Positions 1-12,420 of a DNA stretch of 64,000 nucleotides are shown piece after piece. The DNA is from Telmatactis stephensoni. Its lineage: Eukaryota; Cnidaria; Anthozoa; Actiniaria; Isophelliidae. How positions within the stretch are numbered: position 1 is the first letter of the stretch; each line of letters starts with the position of its first letter. The notes beneath the pieces are model-generated. The model was not told the DNA's origin. It searched no databases and saw nothing but the letters and a program-made list of their open reading frames with translations. The position numbers and the translations under genes are program-made. The stretch lies in NCBI GenBank assembly GCA_029948255.1, contig JALIZF010001681.1, positions 516,410 to 580,409 on the forward strand. The letters are read 5' to 3'.

Positions 1-900
1 GATTAACAAGTACATCTGTTTGGTTTATCTAACAAAAACTAAATTCACATCTCCAATGATCAAAAATCCAGATCGGAAACCCTCGTAGTCGTAATTTGGT
101 GTTCGTTAATTCCGGAGTTTTAGCGGCAATTGTATTGCGGAGTATTAGTTCGCCCCTCGAGTGCTACATATTGTAGCTTTCACTGAAAGCTAGCGCTGCC
201 AGGGGCTGGGGCTGAGGCGAGAAGAGGAAAGCGCCATTTTCCCATTTCTCTCCTCCAGAGTCAAGTACGCAGGGTACTAGACTTGTACAGTGCCTGCTTT
301 TGTACGACCGTATACGTATAATAATTATTATAGAAGAAAACCCACAGTTAACAGTCAATTCAATTATCCCCAGCAAAGTTGATTCTCTGATACGCTTTCA
401 AACCGACACTAAATTTGGATATGAAGGAATCTATATCCTTGACCATACTCTGCGTTCGAGAGGTTTATCGTGTTGCTCGGACGTAATCGAAGGTCAAGGG
501 TGAAACAACTTTTTCAAAACTGATATTTAAATTAAAAAAATCATCAACTATGTTGATGGATAATGCACTGAAATTCAGTTTTAAAGCTACTGAATTATTT
601 AATCTATAAAGCTTAAGCGATAATTTTGTTAAACTTACCTTAATAGCCAGATTTCAATCTATCGGGTTTCGGTTGTGTCAACTACATGGAGGCGCGTCTT
701 GTTCCACAGTGATTACCCATTTAAAATTGATGACTTTTAGGGCCAAATACGTGCAAGTATCACTAATTAAATGTTATCTAGAAGTTGCCCATGAAAACAA
801 AGTCAATAGTGTGCTGTATTATAACAAAATAGAGCAAAAGACAGCACAAATTCGCCAGCAATAAATAACAAACTCCAAAGTGAAGTTTATATTCCCCGCG
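1..900. other. Intergenic sequence, no gene seen
   Basis: AT-rich sequence upstream of the HMG20-type gene. The open frames here are short, start at non-ATG codons or lack splice-linked partners, and none resembles a known protein. No convincing repeat unit was found. Confidence 0.6.
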
Positions 901-927
901 CGAACACACATCCGGGATACAAGCTTA

Positions 928-1106
928 TGACGTCACATGAACAGAAAAATATTTGGACTTGAAATAAGTTTGAAATTGGTAATATTCCTCCCAATAAATC
1001 ACTCTTATTTAAAGAGATATTATTTTCAATATCCAAAGTAGTTTTCAGAGCTTTTCTTGGGAAATTTTATAAGGTATAAAGGTTCAGGAGAAATAATGTG
1101 ACGTCA
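928..1106. promoter_or_regulatory. Pair of palindromic CRE sites upstream of the HMG20 gene
   Basis: TGACGTCA, the full cAMP-response-element palindrome bound by CREB/ATF factors, occurs at 928-935 and 1099-1106. Each lies near an ATCCGGG motif that fits an ETS-type core (about 911-917 and 1110-1117). The two CRE plus ATCCGGG blocks are in mirror orientation. They lie about 190-360 bases before the first coding ATG, so a promoter role is inferred from position only. Confidence 0.45.
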
Positions 1107-1292
1107 TAACATCCGGGTTCTTTTAAGAGGGTGGTCTTTGATATTGCACGTTCGCCATTACGTTTGGGAGCTTTTCCAACAAGAAAGCAACAACCCCCCT
1201 CTAAAAACAACCAAATCAGACTCACTTCCGTTCACAAATCTCTCCAAAAATCACTTCCTGTGAAAGAATTTCAACTTCTGCATGGAAATCTG

Positions 1293-4200
1293 ATGGATCT
1301 CGAAGTCGGCGCCGAATTACGCGACCAAGACTTAGAAGCCGATGGGCCAACTTCATCTGTTCTAGCACATGTTCTAGACGCTAATGCTGTTTCAACTGCT
1401 GTGAATTCAACATGTTATACAAGCGGTTTAGCGGTTTTAACCCCAACTTTAGATGGCCATACGACCGTTACATCTCTAGCTGGGTTTGCTCTGAACAGCT
1501 TTGACCCTGTGGATGTAAGCGTGAAGCATCAAGGACAAGAACACCATGACTTAGCCGTGGCTACAGTTGGCGTGGATGGAAGGTGAGATATTCTGAAAGG
1601 TTTGCGTCTTCCGGAAGTAAATAAAAAATTGGATTCGAAACTCAATGTTGGTGAATATTTTACATTACATAATTGTCCATTGTCACATTTTCTAATTGTT
1701 TGTTTAATTTAAGTTATTGTTAATATAGCTTAGTTTTGTATTGCAAACAGCTGTTTTCAAGGTTATAATTAAGAGACTTTCCCATTGATTTCAAATTTAC
1801 CCAAAACAATGTTAAAATCACAATTTTACCAAAAATAATTTAAAATTAATTTTATCTTTTGATCACAAACCTTGTGCATATTAATCAAATGTTGTGCAAA
1901 ACAAATCTATTGATATTATGCCCTCAGGGAAGAAGATAAAAAAGTACTTAGGAACTGTTCACATTATAGAAGTTGCCCTGGGTAGGTAGGGTGACAGTAG
2001 AGAAAGCTAGCCATTCACAGGTAATTTTCAGCCTGTAGTGAGGTGTTCAATTATCATCGCCTGGTTGCTAAGTACTTACACAAACCAGTGGTAATCCAAG
2101 AACTACAAATCATGGCCCTTAATCCCCTAGGGATAGCCCAACTCTTTCATTTCACATTGTAGGGGCACCCTAGCTTCAAGGTAGGGGCACACTAGCCCCT
2201 TGTAGCACCCTCCCTCACATTTGAAACAAACTACTGTACCACCTACATGTAGGGTAACCCTTCTACATAGGGGCCTGGCCCCTCTCATGTGAATGGGCTC
2301 TTAGTGTCCATTTTTCTGAGTGGGAATAAAAATCGGAATAAGAAAGACAATTAATTTGTAAAGCATTCTGGTACCTTGAAGCTTACCTGTTGCTTCATTG
2401 ACCATTCTGGTACGTGTACTGTCTTGTAGTATCATGTAAACGACCTATTATAGACCAAATAGGCCTTTTGCATCAAATGATCACATGGTACAAATTTGCT
2501 ATTCTGGTGGACGAAGGAATGTAACCACCTCAAGAACAAAAGGATTCCAACCAGTCCAACGTGACTTGTCTTTGTTTTAGATTTCCCAGTGCATATTTTG
2601 CCTACCAGAATAACATATTTTGTGCTGTGATGTGTTTGTTATCAGATTGAGGTTTACCCCTGCAAGCCATGGAACACCAACCGAATTTCATCATACTGCT
2701 CAAGAAAGACAAAACCTCCCAACGTCAGAGGCAGACTTTGTATCTGACCTATCTCAAGGTAATTATCATGGCTTTACTCACTGTGCTGTGATACCTGAAG
2801 AGATGTAAAGCCTTATTCACATTACACTTGCTTTTTGATATGGTACAGATAAAAGTAGTTTTCTAACCTATAATGTAGCTATTTTACCCATGCCTCTACC
2901 ATGTAAATTAAGGAACACAGGTAAAAATTAAAGTACAACAGTAAATGTGGGTTTTGATTATGGCTGATGTCAGCACAATAATTTCATTTGCAAAAGAGCA
3001 ACTTATTGGTCAAATACATTTTACAGTTTTACATGTAATTATGAAAAATATGCAAGCAGCTATACTTATTCACTATATTCATACAAGACATACATGTATA
3101 TGTTCTTCTTGAGAGAGTTTTATAACTATATATGTAACTTAAATACAGTGTACATGTACCTATATGTACCAAGACATACTTAATTTGATATATATGTAAC
3201 TTCTCTCACCTCTGAAGATAAACACGCCAGCTAGTACATGTAGGTTAATTATGTATGTACACTGTATCATTTCTCCTCATTATCATGTTTCAGTGGAGAT
3301 ACTAAGTGGAGGTGATGGTGATGACAGGTTTGTTAGTGGTGAAGATCTTCTTCATGAAAGACAAGTTCAAGTGGCAATTCCTGACAAAACCACTGTAAGT
3401 TACATCTATATGTAATGCCATGCTATTTACATGATTGTGTAGAAGGATGCATTGTTTATGATTTACCTTATTTGCAGCAACCACTGACCAGCAGCCTCAA
3501 CTTTAACTTGAATGACTAAATTGCATTTTAAGCCACTTTCATTTAAAATTTTTGAACTTAAAATGCTAATATTTCAAAAACTATATATTGAGCAATTGCA
3601 CTCAAAAGTCAACGTCACGCTGCACCCACCTATAGTATCAGGGATGACTGTGGTAGAATATATATGTAGGATGCTTGTACCTACAGTAGGGTTGTTGGTG
3701 GAAAAAGCAGACAGTGCTCTCAATAAAATGTGACCATCGGCTACATGCATGTACATGTAGCCAAGAGTGTGCACAAAGCTGCATGTATTAGTAATGATGC
3801 AGGAACCATCCCATTGACAAATTGGATCTTGAATGTCTTTGTGTATGTGGGAATCATAATTAGACATAATTTGTTTCTTCCACGTTGGTTTAACATGAGT
3901 GCTCTAAGTACACCAGTTAACCAACATGGAAGAAACAAATTATTTGTCTAAAATTTGTATCTTTTTTCATTTGATTTTTTTCAAATTAAATTACTTGAAA
4001 ACAAGGCTAATATGAATAAAGAAATGCTGCCCCATGGCTAGCTGGTTTCTTTTGTTTAGTCATATTAGCCTCTGTATCAAGCAAATTTTGAGAGTTACTA
4101 GCTTAAATGCCTAGGTATTGGAACACTGAATGAAGGAGGGAGTAGTAGGCATGTATGTACTCTGCCTTCTAAAAGATTTCTTACTACATGCATGTCATTT

Positions 4201-7200
4201 AACTTTCGTATATTAAACATTGTTTGAAGGGTTATTTTTCCATTATCATTTCAGAAAAAGAAAGGTGGATGGCCCAAAGGTAAAAAGAGGAGAAAAACTC
4301 TCCGAGATGTGAATGCTCCAAGGGCCCCTTTAACTGCTTATGTACAGTTTTTAAATGACAACAGAGAGAAGGTTAGAGCTGAACATCCTGACCTTCCCTT
4401 TCCTGAAATAACAAAACTGCTGGGAGCTCAGTGGAGTAAGATGACACAAGATCAAAAACAGGTAAGATGGACACCTCAGGGGGTTGCAACCATGGTCTCA
4501 TTCAAAAGCATCAGGCCCCTTCCATAATTTATTTATATACTTCTTATTCCTTCCATAGCACTTCATTCTTCATTTGCCCTTCAATCTCATGATTCCAGTT
4601 GCAAGGAGGGTGCTATCCATTTGATAAATCTTAATTCATTGAATACATTTATTGCCTACAATAATTGTTTTATCGACTGGATAAAGATTCATCCAATGGA
4701 TAGCACCTTTCTTGAAAATTGGACCAGGAGATTGGAGAGTGAATTACAAGTGAAGAATAGAGTACTACTGAAGAAATAGGAGGTAAAAATGAAGAATATA
4801 GGAAAAAGTCATGAAAGGAAAAGAAGAGGAGTATTAAATGAACAATGCCATGCCCATTTTTCCTTTCCTTTCTCTTGCTTAGCCCTCCTGCTACTTGAGG
4901 AAGAAGCTTTTTGCTTGATGGAGGGCTTCACCACTAGTACCTCATTACATAAACCTTATTTTGTGTACCTCATTGCATAAACCTTCCTCAGTACCTCAGT
5001 ACCTCATTACATAAACCTTCTTTGTTACACATATACATGTTATGTAACATGTTTCGGTTGTTCTTTTACAGAAATACCTTGATGAAGCAGAGAGGGACAA
5101 AGAAAGATATGTCACAGAACTTGAAAGTTACCAACAAACTGATGCATACAAAGCTTTTTTAAAGAAACAAGAAGAAAGAAAAAGAAAATGTAGGTACTCA
5201 AGGTAGTTAAGGCCTGGGTTTGACCTTGTTTGACCTTGGAACATTTTTGTTCTGCTATGTAAGATATAACAATGCAAAACTTATTTCACTTGGCTCAATG
5301 TTAAATAATAACTAGTTGAGTAACCTTAACTTAGTTTTTTGGATATAGGTTAGTCACGTGACCAATTACGACGAAACTTCGTTTTTCTTTAATCCGCAAT
5401 TCAATTTCACTTAAAAAACAGAAATAACACCTCTAATGCATAAAGGAGGTTTAATCCTAAATAGTTTTGTGTAGACATCTGGACTTTTGACAATTAGCTG
5501 GGAGATATTAAGCAAAGTATTATTTTGAGGTTTGGTCACGTGACCTGTTTTGCTAAAAATCGCTTTAATGAAAATCGATAATCATGTTCTCTAATCAAAA
5601 TGGAATAGACTCATTTAAAAGAACTATGTTTCAAGCATTTGCGTTTTCTTTTCGCTTTAGTTTTGTGTTGTTTGTGATGAATGAAGGAGTGAATGAATGA
5701 ATGGGCAACAAAATTAATGGGTAAATAAAATTAAAAAAAGAAATGTGATGGACAAATGAGTCAGTAGATCTATAATGAATAATCACGTCAGTGAGCTCAG
5801 TACTGAATGGATATTTGTATATTTACTATTTCCTTAGGCACAGAATCAGCAGATGGGGTTTATTCAAATGGAATTGAGGTACAATTTACTTACCTTCTTC
5901 TAGAGTTACACAAAATTTCAACCAGAGTTTTTGTTCTGTTGCTTTTTGCTCTGTTGTGATTGTCCCTCATTGAGTCTCTTTGTATTGTCTACTAGTCTTA
6001 TTAGAGTATGTATCTACTAGGCTAGGTTGCAGGGGCTACTAATAATTCTTGTTGTTCTGAACTGTACTTGCCCTTTATTTTTGCAAATGTGGCTTTCCTT
6101 GCATTCCTCATTCTATTTTCTTCTCTATTATTTGTACGCATTGAAAGTTTCAAAAGTTCCATAAAAAATCCAATAATTCCACACAACCCCACCCTTCTAT
6201 CAACCTACACCGCCCCCTCTGCCCACCTCCTTTTCCCTCAAGCCCCCACCCCTCCCCTCCACCCACTTTTTTAGTAGACTGGACTCCTAAGCATCATGTG
6301 GTTATGTAACATGTACTATTACTATTTATTTCCAAGTTGTGTGAAGAAGATGACTTGTACTGTAAGCCATGTAACCAGTATTTCAACAATTTACACAACA
6401 AGAAAGAGCACATCTATGGCCGTAAACACCTACAGACAGTTAACGGGAAAAACAATGATGGCCAGGAAGAGGAAGAGGATCTTCCATCATTCAGTATACC
6501 AATCTTTACAGAAGAATTTCTCAACCACAATAAAAGTATGTGTAGAGTTAGACTGATTCCATAAGTTGGTCTGTTCGCTCCTCATTTGGGCTTCCTGTGG
6601 TGGTCAAGCGACCAACCAGTAAAATAGAGCGAAAACTTCGATGAAATGCGCAAGTGCTCCTTTACCCCAAACTGATCCTCCATTGGACGCGTATCTTCTC
6701 CCCCACCTTCCAGCAGTGCATTGGGTATTTAAGCTACACTGTGGCAGAGAGAAGAAAACATCAAACGCACCTGTATGGCCAACTCGTGGATTAAAAGGTT
6801 ATTCATAAGTTATCCACAAGTTGGTACGCGGAAAATCACCGCAATGAGGCCACGCATTGGGCTTCCTGTCTCCTATGACCGAGAGAATACTGAGATCAAT
6901 TCCCCTCGGTCAAGTTGGCAAAGGAATCCCATGAAGGGTTAACTGCGGAGGAGGCTAGGCCGCGCACTAGTTAGCCTGGTCGTAGTTAGAGCCCCTACCG
7001 TGCCGTTTCTACACTAAGATATTTGTATTACAGGGACGCTAAAGAGCCGCATTTTGTACTAGTTATGTACCTATACCATTAGTGTATCTATTCTTTGTCT
7101 ATATTTCGTTATTCAATCCATCCATTAATCCAGCTGTTCATTCCATTTTTCTTCCATTTCTTTCAGTAAAAGAAAGCGAGTTACGACAACTGCGCAAAGC

Positions 7201-7525
7201 AACAACAGAATACGAAGACCAAAACTCCATTCTCTCCAAGCACATCGAGGGGATGAAACAAGCCATTGAAAAAAACCAACTAGAAGCTAACGCACAGCGC
7301 ACAACTAACGAACTATTACAACAGCACTTAGATTCACTGCGCGCTATTTTGACGCATGGATTTCAAGACCTACCGCTGCCCAGAACAGGAGAACTGCCGT
7401 CCAATGACTGTATAGATAATTACATGACAAAGTTGTATTCGCTTATCTTGGACTCGCCGCAAGAGAATGAAGGATTGATCGGCAACGTACGGGATATTGT
7501 CTCAAGAATAAGTTTTCAAAAGTAA
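1293..7525 (+). CDS. HMG20A: HMG20A/HMG20B-type HMG-box protein with an added C2H2 zinc finger
   Basis: Exons: 1293-1582, 2646-2758, 3294-3394, 4255-4461, 5072-5189, 5838-5878, 6337-6535, 7167-7525; 475 aa, all joins GT-AG and in frame. Residues about 188-256 form the HMG box ([16 protein letters not shown] then [10 protein letters not shown] and [13 protein letters not shown]), preceded by a basic KGKKRRK stretch. A U1-like finger follows (Cys299, Cys302, His315, His321). The motif [14 protein letters not shown] and a coiled coil (about 357-415) match the C-terminal half of HMG20 proteins. HMG20A/B work in the nucleus with the LSD1-CoREST histone demethylase complex, the coiled coil mediating partner binding. 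The start is the only in-frame ATG of exon 1. The protein is longer than vertebrate HMG20A (about 350 aa) because of a longer N-terminus and the finger. The last codons, AAG TAA GTATT, also look like a donor, so a few more residues in an unseen exon remain possible. Confidence 0.9.
3861..3950. repeat. Short palindromic repeat in HMG20 intron 3
   Basis: Arms 3861-3893 and 3917-3950 are near-perfect reverse complements beginning and ending with TAGACA/TGTCTA and separated by about 23 bases. It could fold into a hairpin and is probably a small foldback element. Confidence 0.6.
4540..4780. mobile_element. Foldback (MITE-like) element in HMG20 intron 4
   Basis: The left arm around 4555-4650 and the right arm around 4680-4770 are reverse complements with scattered mismatches. 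The best block is GGTGCTATCCA, facing TGGATAGCACC on the other side. No transposase frame is present. Exact ends and target duplication were not resolved. Confidence 0.6.
4938..5020 (+). repeat. Three copies of a 20-bp unit TACCTCATTACATAAACCTT
   Basis: The unit appears near 4938, 4967 and 5000 with one-base changes, in HMG20 intron 4 just before the exon at 5072. A local tandem duplication with no coding content. Confidence 0.6.
5354..5545. repeat. Two GTCACGTGACC palindromes in HMG20 intron 5
   Basis: The same 11-bp E-box-containing palindrome occurs near 5354 and 5535. The surrounding sequence is weakly inverted, so this may be the remains of a foldback element rather than paired bHLH sites. 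Confidence 0.4.
6550..6990. mobile_element. Degenerate repeat related to the element at 8508
   Basis: It begins AGACTGATTCCATAAG and carries GGGCTTCCTGTGGTGGT, matching the reverse complement of the small element at 8508-8602. It lies in HMG20 intron 7, and a related start recurs near 48922. Later parts (GCGGAGGAGGCTA near 6942) share an end motif with the foldback element at 32986. Probably a mosaic of old insertions. Confidence 0.45.
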
Positions 7526-7555
7526 GTATTTTATGTTAAGTTTCAAGAAAAGATG

Positions 7556-7784
7556 ACGTAAGGGAAGGAATCGCGCGTATTAGGTCTTTGGACAACCATA
7601 TTCTCCGTTTGATGCTATTTTTATAGTGAATCTGATTGGTCGAGAGCGCGCGAGCTTTCATCACAATGGCGGAAAAAGGGTGTATAACGTTTGTCGATCG
7701 AGGTCATGGTGACGAGGTTCTAAAAATAGCATCAAACGGGGCATATAATGGGTCACGGGGATTCCTTCTCTTACCACATTTTCT
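7556..7784. mobile_element. MITE-like foldback element downstream of the HMG20 gene
   Basis: The inner inverted repeats are exact over about 19 bp (CCGTTTGATGCTATTTTTA at 7605, its complement at 7721-7739). Outer arms also pair (GGGAAGGAATC against GATTCCTTCTC). The interior contains CTGATTGGTCGAGAGCGCGCG, a motif that recurs across the window. It starts within 35 bases of the HMG20 stop, so it may lie in the 3' UTR. Confidence 0.65.
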
Positions 7785-8507
7785 CTTGTAAGTTTATAAT
7801 GAATAGCAGTAACTACACTGAACTTTGTTACGCTTAAATGGTGTGTTATGATGGCTTACATTCCTGTGTCGTTTCTTCCACTAATTGTGGTAACGTGACC
7901 TTAGCCGGCTCTCAAGGATAGGGGAGAAGGTACTGTCTCTCCCCTCCCCCTCCAATTGACCGTTGTAATGACGTAACGGTACTTAACTGTGAAACCCTCA
8001 AAATCAGAATCACGTGATCTGAAAATCGATTTCTGATTTTCTTGGTTTTCTTTTTCTAGTGATGACAAGATGCTAACATCAACCTGACACAAGTCTTTCT
8101 CCATGGATATAAATTATTTAGTTATATTTAATATTATATAGAGAGCATTATTTACTAGATAACTTACTGTCGTTATGTTTGAACAGAACAGATTTTGTTT
8201 GAGTGGGAAACTTATTAGAAAAGTCATAACCGTTTCTCATCTGACGAAATTTCTAGATCAGGCCGCAGTTTCACAAAGCGTCCGTAATCTACGAATACTC
8301 TTTATATCGTAGGTAGGAAATATCTTTATTGTAAACTAAAGGAAATTTCCCCAAATAAACTCGACAAAATAAGAAGAAATTGCCTTCTAAAAGGCTCTGT
8401 TTTTGAAAAAGAATAAAGCACTTGTTAATCCTCGCAAAACCGAGATCGAATATTGGATTTACGAGTAATCGCAAATTACGTACGCTTTGTGGAACAGGGT
8501 CTAGACT

Positions 8508-8602
8508 GATTCCATAAATCGTAGTCTTTGCTCGTCGCAACCACCACAGGAAGCCCATCTCAAGAGCAAACAGACCGACTTATATTTTGGAATCAGTGTA
8601 AA
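8508..8602. mobile_element. Small element with ACTGATTCCA termini
   Basis: The ends ACTGATTCCATAA and TTTTGGAATCAGT form short terminal inverted repeats around about 70 bases. A partial copy in opposite orientation starts at 6550. No coding capacity. Confidence 0.5.
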
Positions 8603-8720
8603 TTACTATTAGGGGTCATTCCGGTACAAAGTACAGAATAGTTTGTGTGTCTTCGTGTGTACCATACATGCAACATGCCCCTGCCTCATGCTAACAAACG
8701 TTTTCCCATGTGTGTACAAT

Positions 8721-8790
8721 CACGCAAATGTCGCTGTCACGCGAATGTCACTGTCACGCAAATATCACTGGAACACGCATGTCCCTGTGA
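8721..8790 (+). repeat. Degenerate tandem repeat of about 18 bp
   Basis: CACGCAAATGTCGCTGT recurs about four times with changes. Non-coding. Confidence 0.5.
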
Positions 8791-9208
8791 CAAATCGCTT
8801 CGTGTGTACCGATCTTAGGGTGCGTTAAATTGAGACCGGCTTTCAGGACAAGAATTATTTTAGGTTAAATGAGTCTTTTCGTCTGGGACTAGCTGAAATT
8901 CGTCCCGTCAGCTCCGAACGATCGAAAATAAATCGCCAATATAAACGCACCCACAGATGTCTTTCATAATGAGTCGAGTGATTAATGGAATTGTCAAGCC
9001 TGTAGTTCTAACTAACTTACCATGTCCTACCCCAACCCACTCCCCTTAGGTTTGTGTTGGTTTGTGGTTTCCCATCAACCTCCCACACAAGTGCGTCTTG
9101 AAGCTAGCGGAAAACGATCATCTTTTAAAAACGCCTGTGAAGGAGACCACATCCGTTACGGTTTCGCGTAAATAGGCCTACTATAGAGATCAGAAGAGTT
9201 TGTTGACG

Positions 9209-9560
9209 ATCAAAATATAACCCCACTACCTCGAACCCCCAAATACGTTGTTCGGGATAGCGAGGGTTCTATTACCAATACTGACTTGAGCGCAAAAAAA
9301 TTGCAAGGGAAATGAGAGACCAGAGTTTATTGGTAATCAAATTACCCCGTTAGGTAGAACCTCCCAAATAAACTGTTCTGCATCAGATAGCGAGAGGTTC
9401 TATTACTGACTCACAACAAAATTTGCAAGAAAATGAGAGAGCATTGGAGTATTGGAAATAAAATTATAACCTCGCTACGTTGAACCCCAAATAAATTGCT
9501 CGGATAGTGGGGGTTCTATTGCCATTTCTAACTCTCAAGGAAAAAAATCTGTAGGAAAAG
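9209..9560 (+). repeat. Tandem repeat, three diverged units of about 115 bp
   Basis: Each unit has a common order: ATCAAAAT-ACCCC, a GAACC block, CCAAATAAA, GATAGCGAGGGTTCTATT, then AATGAGAGA. Units start near 9209, 9340 and 9448. Diverged minisatellite of unknown origin. Confidence 0.6.
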
Positions 9561-9989
9561 TAGTTTGTTGGCTGCGAGAAGCCCAAGGCAATGGAGGTCG
9601 AGGTAACGGGGTTTCTTAGTCGCCCCAACTACAGACACTCTTTGAAAACAGTCGTCAATGTTCGCCTCAGGGAAGGTTAGGTACATAACAAGAGTGTCCG
9701 ACTTATAGAGGCGTCCTTTTACGGGGGTGTCCACTTTGGAGAACTAAATTCACTATACATAGGTGGATGTGGTGTTAACAAATATTAACAATATAATCCT
9801 GATGTGTCAATGATGTTCACAATGGGTTTTGCCAGTATCCTGCTAGCTCAGTGAATTTCTGGTTGACATTTTACAGTGGTTTACGCTTACATGTGCTCGC
9901 TTTAAAAACCCATACGTACCCGGCACCCAAAATAAATGAACAAGAACATGCCGAGATAGGTCCATTGCGGCTTATTAAGCTGTAGTCTT

Positions 9990-12420
9990 CACGCTGAGTT
10001 CGAATCGGCAAAAACGCTAGATTTCCAACCCAAGACATGCCGTTCAATGGCCCTCTAATTGGTACCATTCAGTCGGCAAGCTTTCTTAACTTTCAAACCC
10101 GAAATTGAACGAAGGTATCTTGCTGCGAAAAAATCGAAGGATCTAACAGCACGGCTTTGTCATTAAATGTTCGTTTTACTTCCCATCATCTAGTGATCTC
10201 CTTGTATCTTTGTCACTAGTAATACCAGCTCCATTAAAATCGTTTCAGCCTTGAGATGGTCAGATAGAAACATCGTGAAGTTAGAAAACTCCACAACACA
10301 TGGAAACGACATTGTTTCATAATTGCCTCAGGCCAATGGCTGAGTAGAGGAGCTTTTGACTGCGAAGTCGAGTTAAACCAAACCCAGATGGGTGCATGCT
10401 GAGAATTTTGGCGATCACAAAGACTGACAAACAATATTTTATAAGCATTTACTAAAGTCTTTCGAGGGCACAACATTAAATGATGAAATGTCTCAACGAG
10501 CTTTTTGCTGATTGGCCAAAAAGTCTCCCTGATGCATCCACTAATTGAAATATCTCCGATCAGTGGCGACTCGTTAAAGACTTCTAAATGTCGCAACTTA
10601 TGGCTATCATTAGACACCGCACTGTTGGCTCCACCCAGCCCATAATGTTGCTATCCATAGCGAGGCCATGAGGTCGGGTCGGCGTTCTTTGGTGTAATTA
10701 TTCCATTGATACACTGTGATCAAGTGTTCTACACTGGGTGCGCTTTTTGTAGTAATGATTTAAATGATGTTCACATAATTGTATCAATTACGAGCAACTT
10801 CGATTGATAACATAAAATTTCTCAGTTGCTATAAAAAGTTGCTACGAGAACCATGGAAAAAAAACTGATGGAAATACATTCTCTACTGCTCCCCCAACGA
10901 TTCTATCAGTTTCAAAACATACCAAAAATAAAAATAAAGCAAAAGCAAAACAACAAATGAAAGCGTGATCAGATTTTCAGTTTAGTTCAACGTAGGGTTA
11001 CTCTCCCCAAATGAAAATCGTTCTATAAGGGACTGAGTGTTGTCTAGTAGTAACCAAAAAACAATTATTTTTTTCGGATGGTGGGCGGGGGAATTAATCT
11101 CTCAATGAGACATTCAAGAGGTGATCCTAGGGAGCTCAATTCTTCTAAGACCAGACAAAGGTATATCCACCACCACATCTACATCTTGTAGCTTCACAGA
11201 CAATTTTCACCGCCGGTATCAGTAGTTAAAATACCAAAAATTGAAGAACAAATACCGTCTATACAATGGCAAATATTAATAAAAATTCCGTTTGATCGTT
11301 AACGCACTTCATGAAATATAACTGAAACTGTTGAATGATAGATAGCTATCTACAAAACATTTATAGCTTGAAAAAGAGATCGCGCGCGCTCAATAGGACT
11401 AGTTAGCAATGAGTTAGAACTCAGCAAGGCTGGTTTCAGCTAATGTGTGATGCGTTTGGACCAAAACCAAGGTAGCCAGCTCACCCAGCCTGTAACAGCG
11501 ATTTAAAGGGATGCTAACGACTGTACAGAAGTTCTAGATGTGCTGTATCGTTTGTTAAAGACTTAGAGGTTGGCTTTATGCGATGGTTATCTGTTTGTAA
11601 CTGCGTATGAATTAAAGAATATTTACGACATGACCTTCCCACGGAACCGGTATTTAATTCACTCCGATAAGAGAAACCATTCAATATGAAATACATCTTA
11701 ATGCAAATACCGCTCGCACGACCCCCTACCGTTAGCACGCGAGATTTGACCATCAAAAAAAACCCAAAATCAGCATTTTACTACCTTAGGGAAGCGTTTA
11801 AAACTTTAGACAAAGTTAGTATTATATTATTCAAATGTTATGGTTGTTTTGGCTAGCTGTATGATACAGCAGTTGAGTTCAACAGCCATATGATTGCAAC
11901 ATCTGGTTTTGTCGTTAAAACGGTTTTATTAGGAAATCAAACAAATAGTTTTCTTAAGTTTTCGACATCAATAATTCCTGATAATCTTAGTAGAGATTTT
12001 ATCTATGGTTTAAACACACATTTTACAGCTTATAAGAGTTTATCTTTTAAAATCACTGAACAAAGAACATTCGCGTTGCTATGAGAGAAACTGGACCAGA
12101 CTTTGAAGATGGCAATTCTTTCTAGAGAAGCATTTCTTGTCCCCTTAGAACGTATTTCCCAACAGGGGATTGCAATCGGCTTTGACTTAGCTGTTAACAC
12201 GAGGATTCTGTTTCTATTGTGGCACATCGTGTGACCATTATCATGTTTGGCTGTGGTGTATTAATGCCTTGTGTTTAAGTCATACTCCAGCAAGCTTGTT
12301 GCTGCAAATATGACGAGTATGTTAATGACAATAACAACAGTGCGGCAAATAAACACGATTTTTTAGCCCATCATCTTATTATCAAAACCAACGTCCAGCA
12401 CAATCAGCGTTAGCAGCAAT
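9990..12420 (+). repeat. Left arm of a diverged inverted duplication flanking the homeobox gene
   Basis: Blocks at about 10038-10085, 10295-10420 and 12110-12420 match, in reverse complement and reversed order, 22855-22905, 22520-22640 and 18960-19245. The last block is the best (about 280 bases with few changes). Between blocks the arms have diverged with length differences. No open frame is conserved between them. Confidence 0.75.

Noticed and set aside
1131..1292. Upstream extension of the HMG20 first exon
   Set aside because: The frame is open but its first codon is GTG; the first in-frame ATG is at 1293.
9209..9560. CRISPR-like spaced repeats
   Set aside because: Only three diverged units with no short conserved repeat and unique spacers, in an animal genome; an ordinary minisatellite.
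10234..10617. 127-codon minus-strand open frame
   Set aside because: It lies in the inverted-duplication arm, but the partner arm does not keep the frame open and no family is recognisable.
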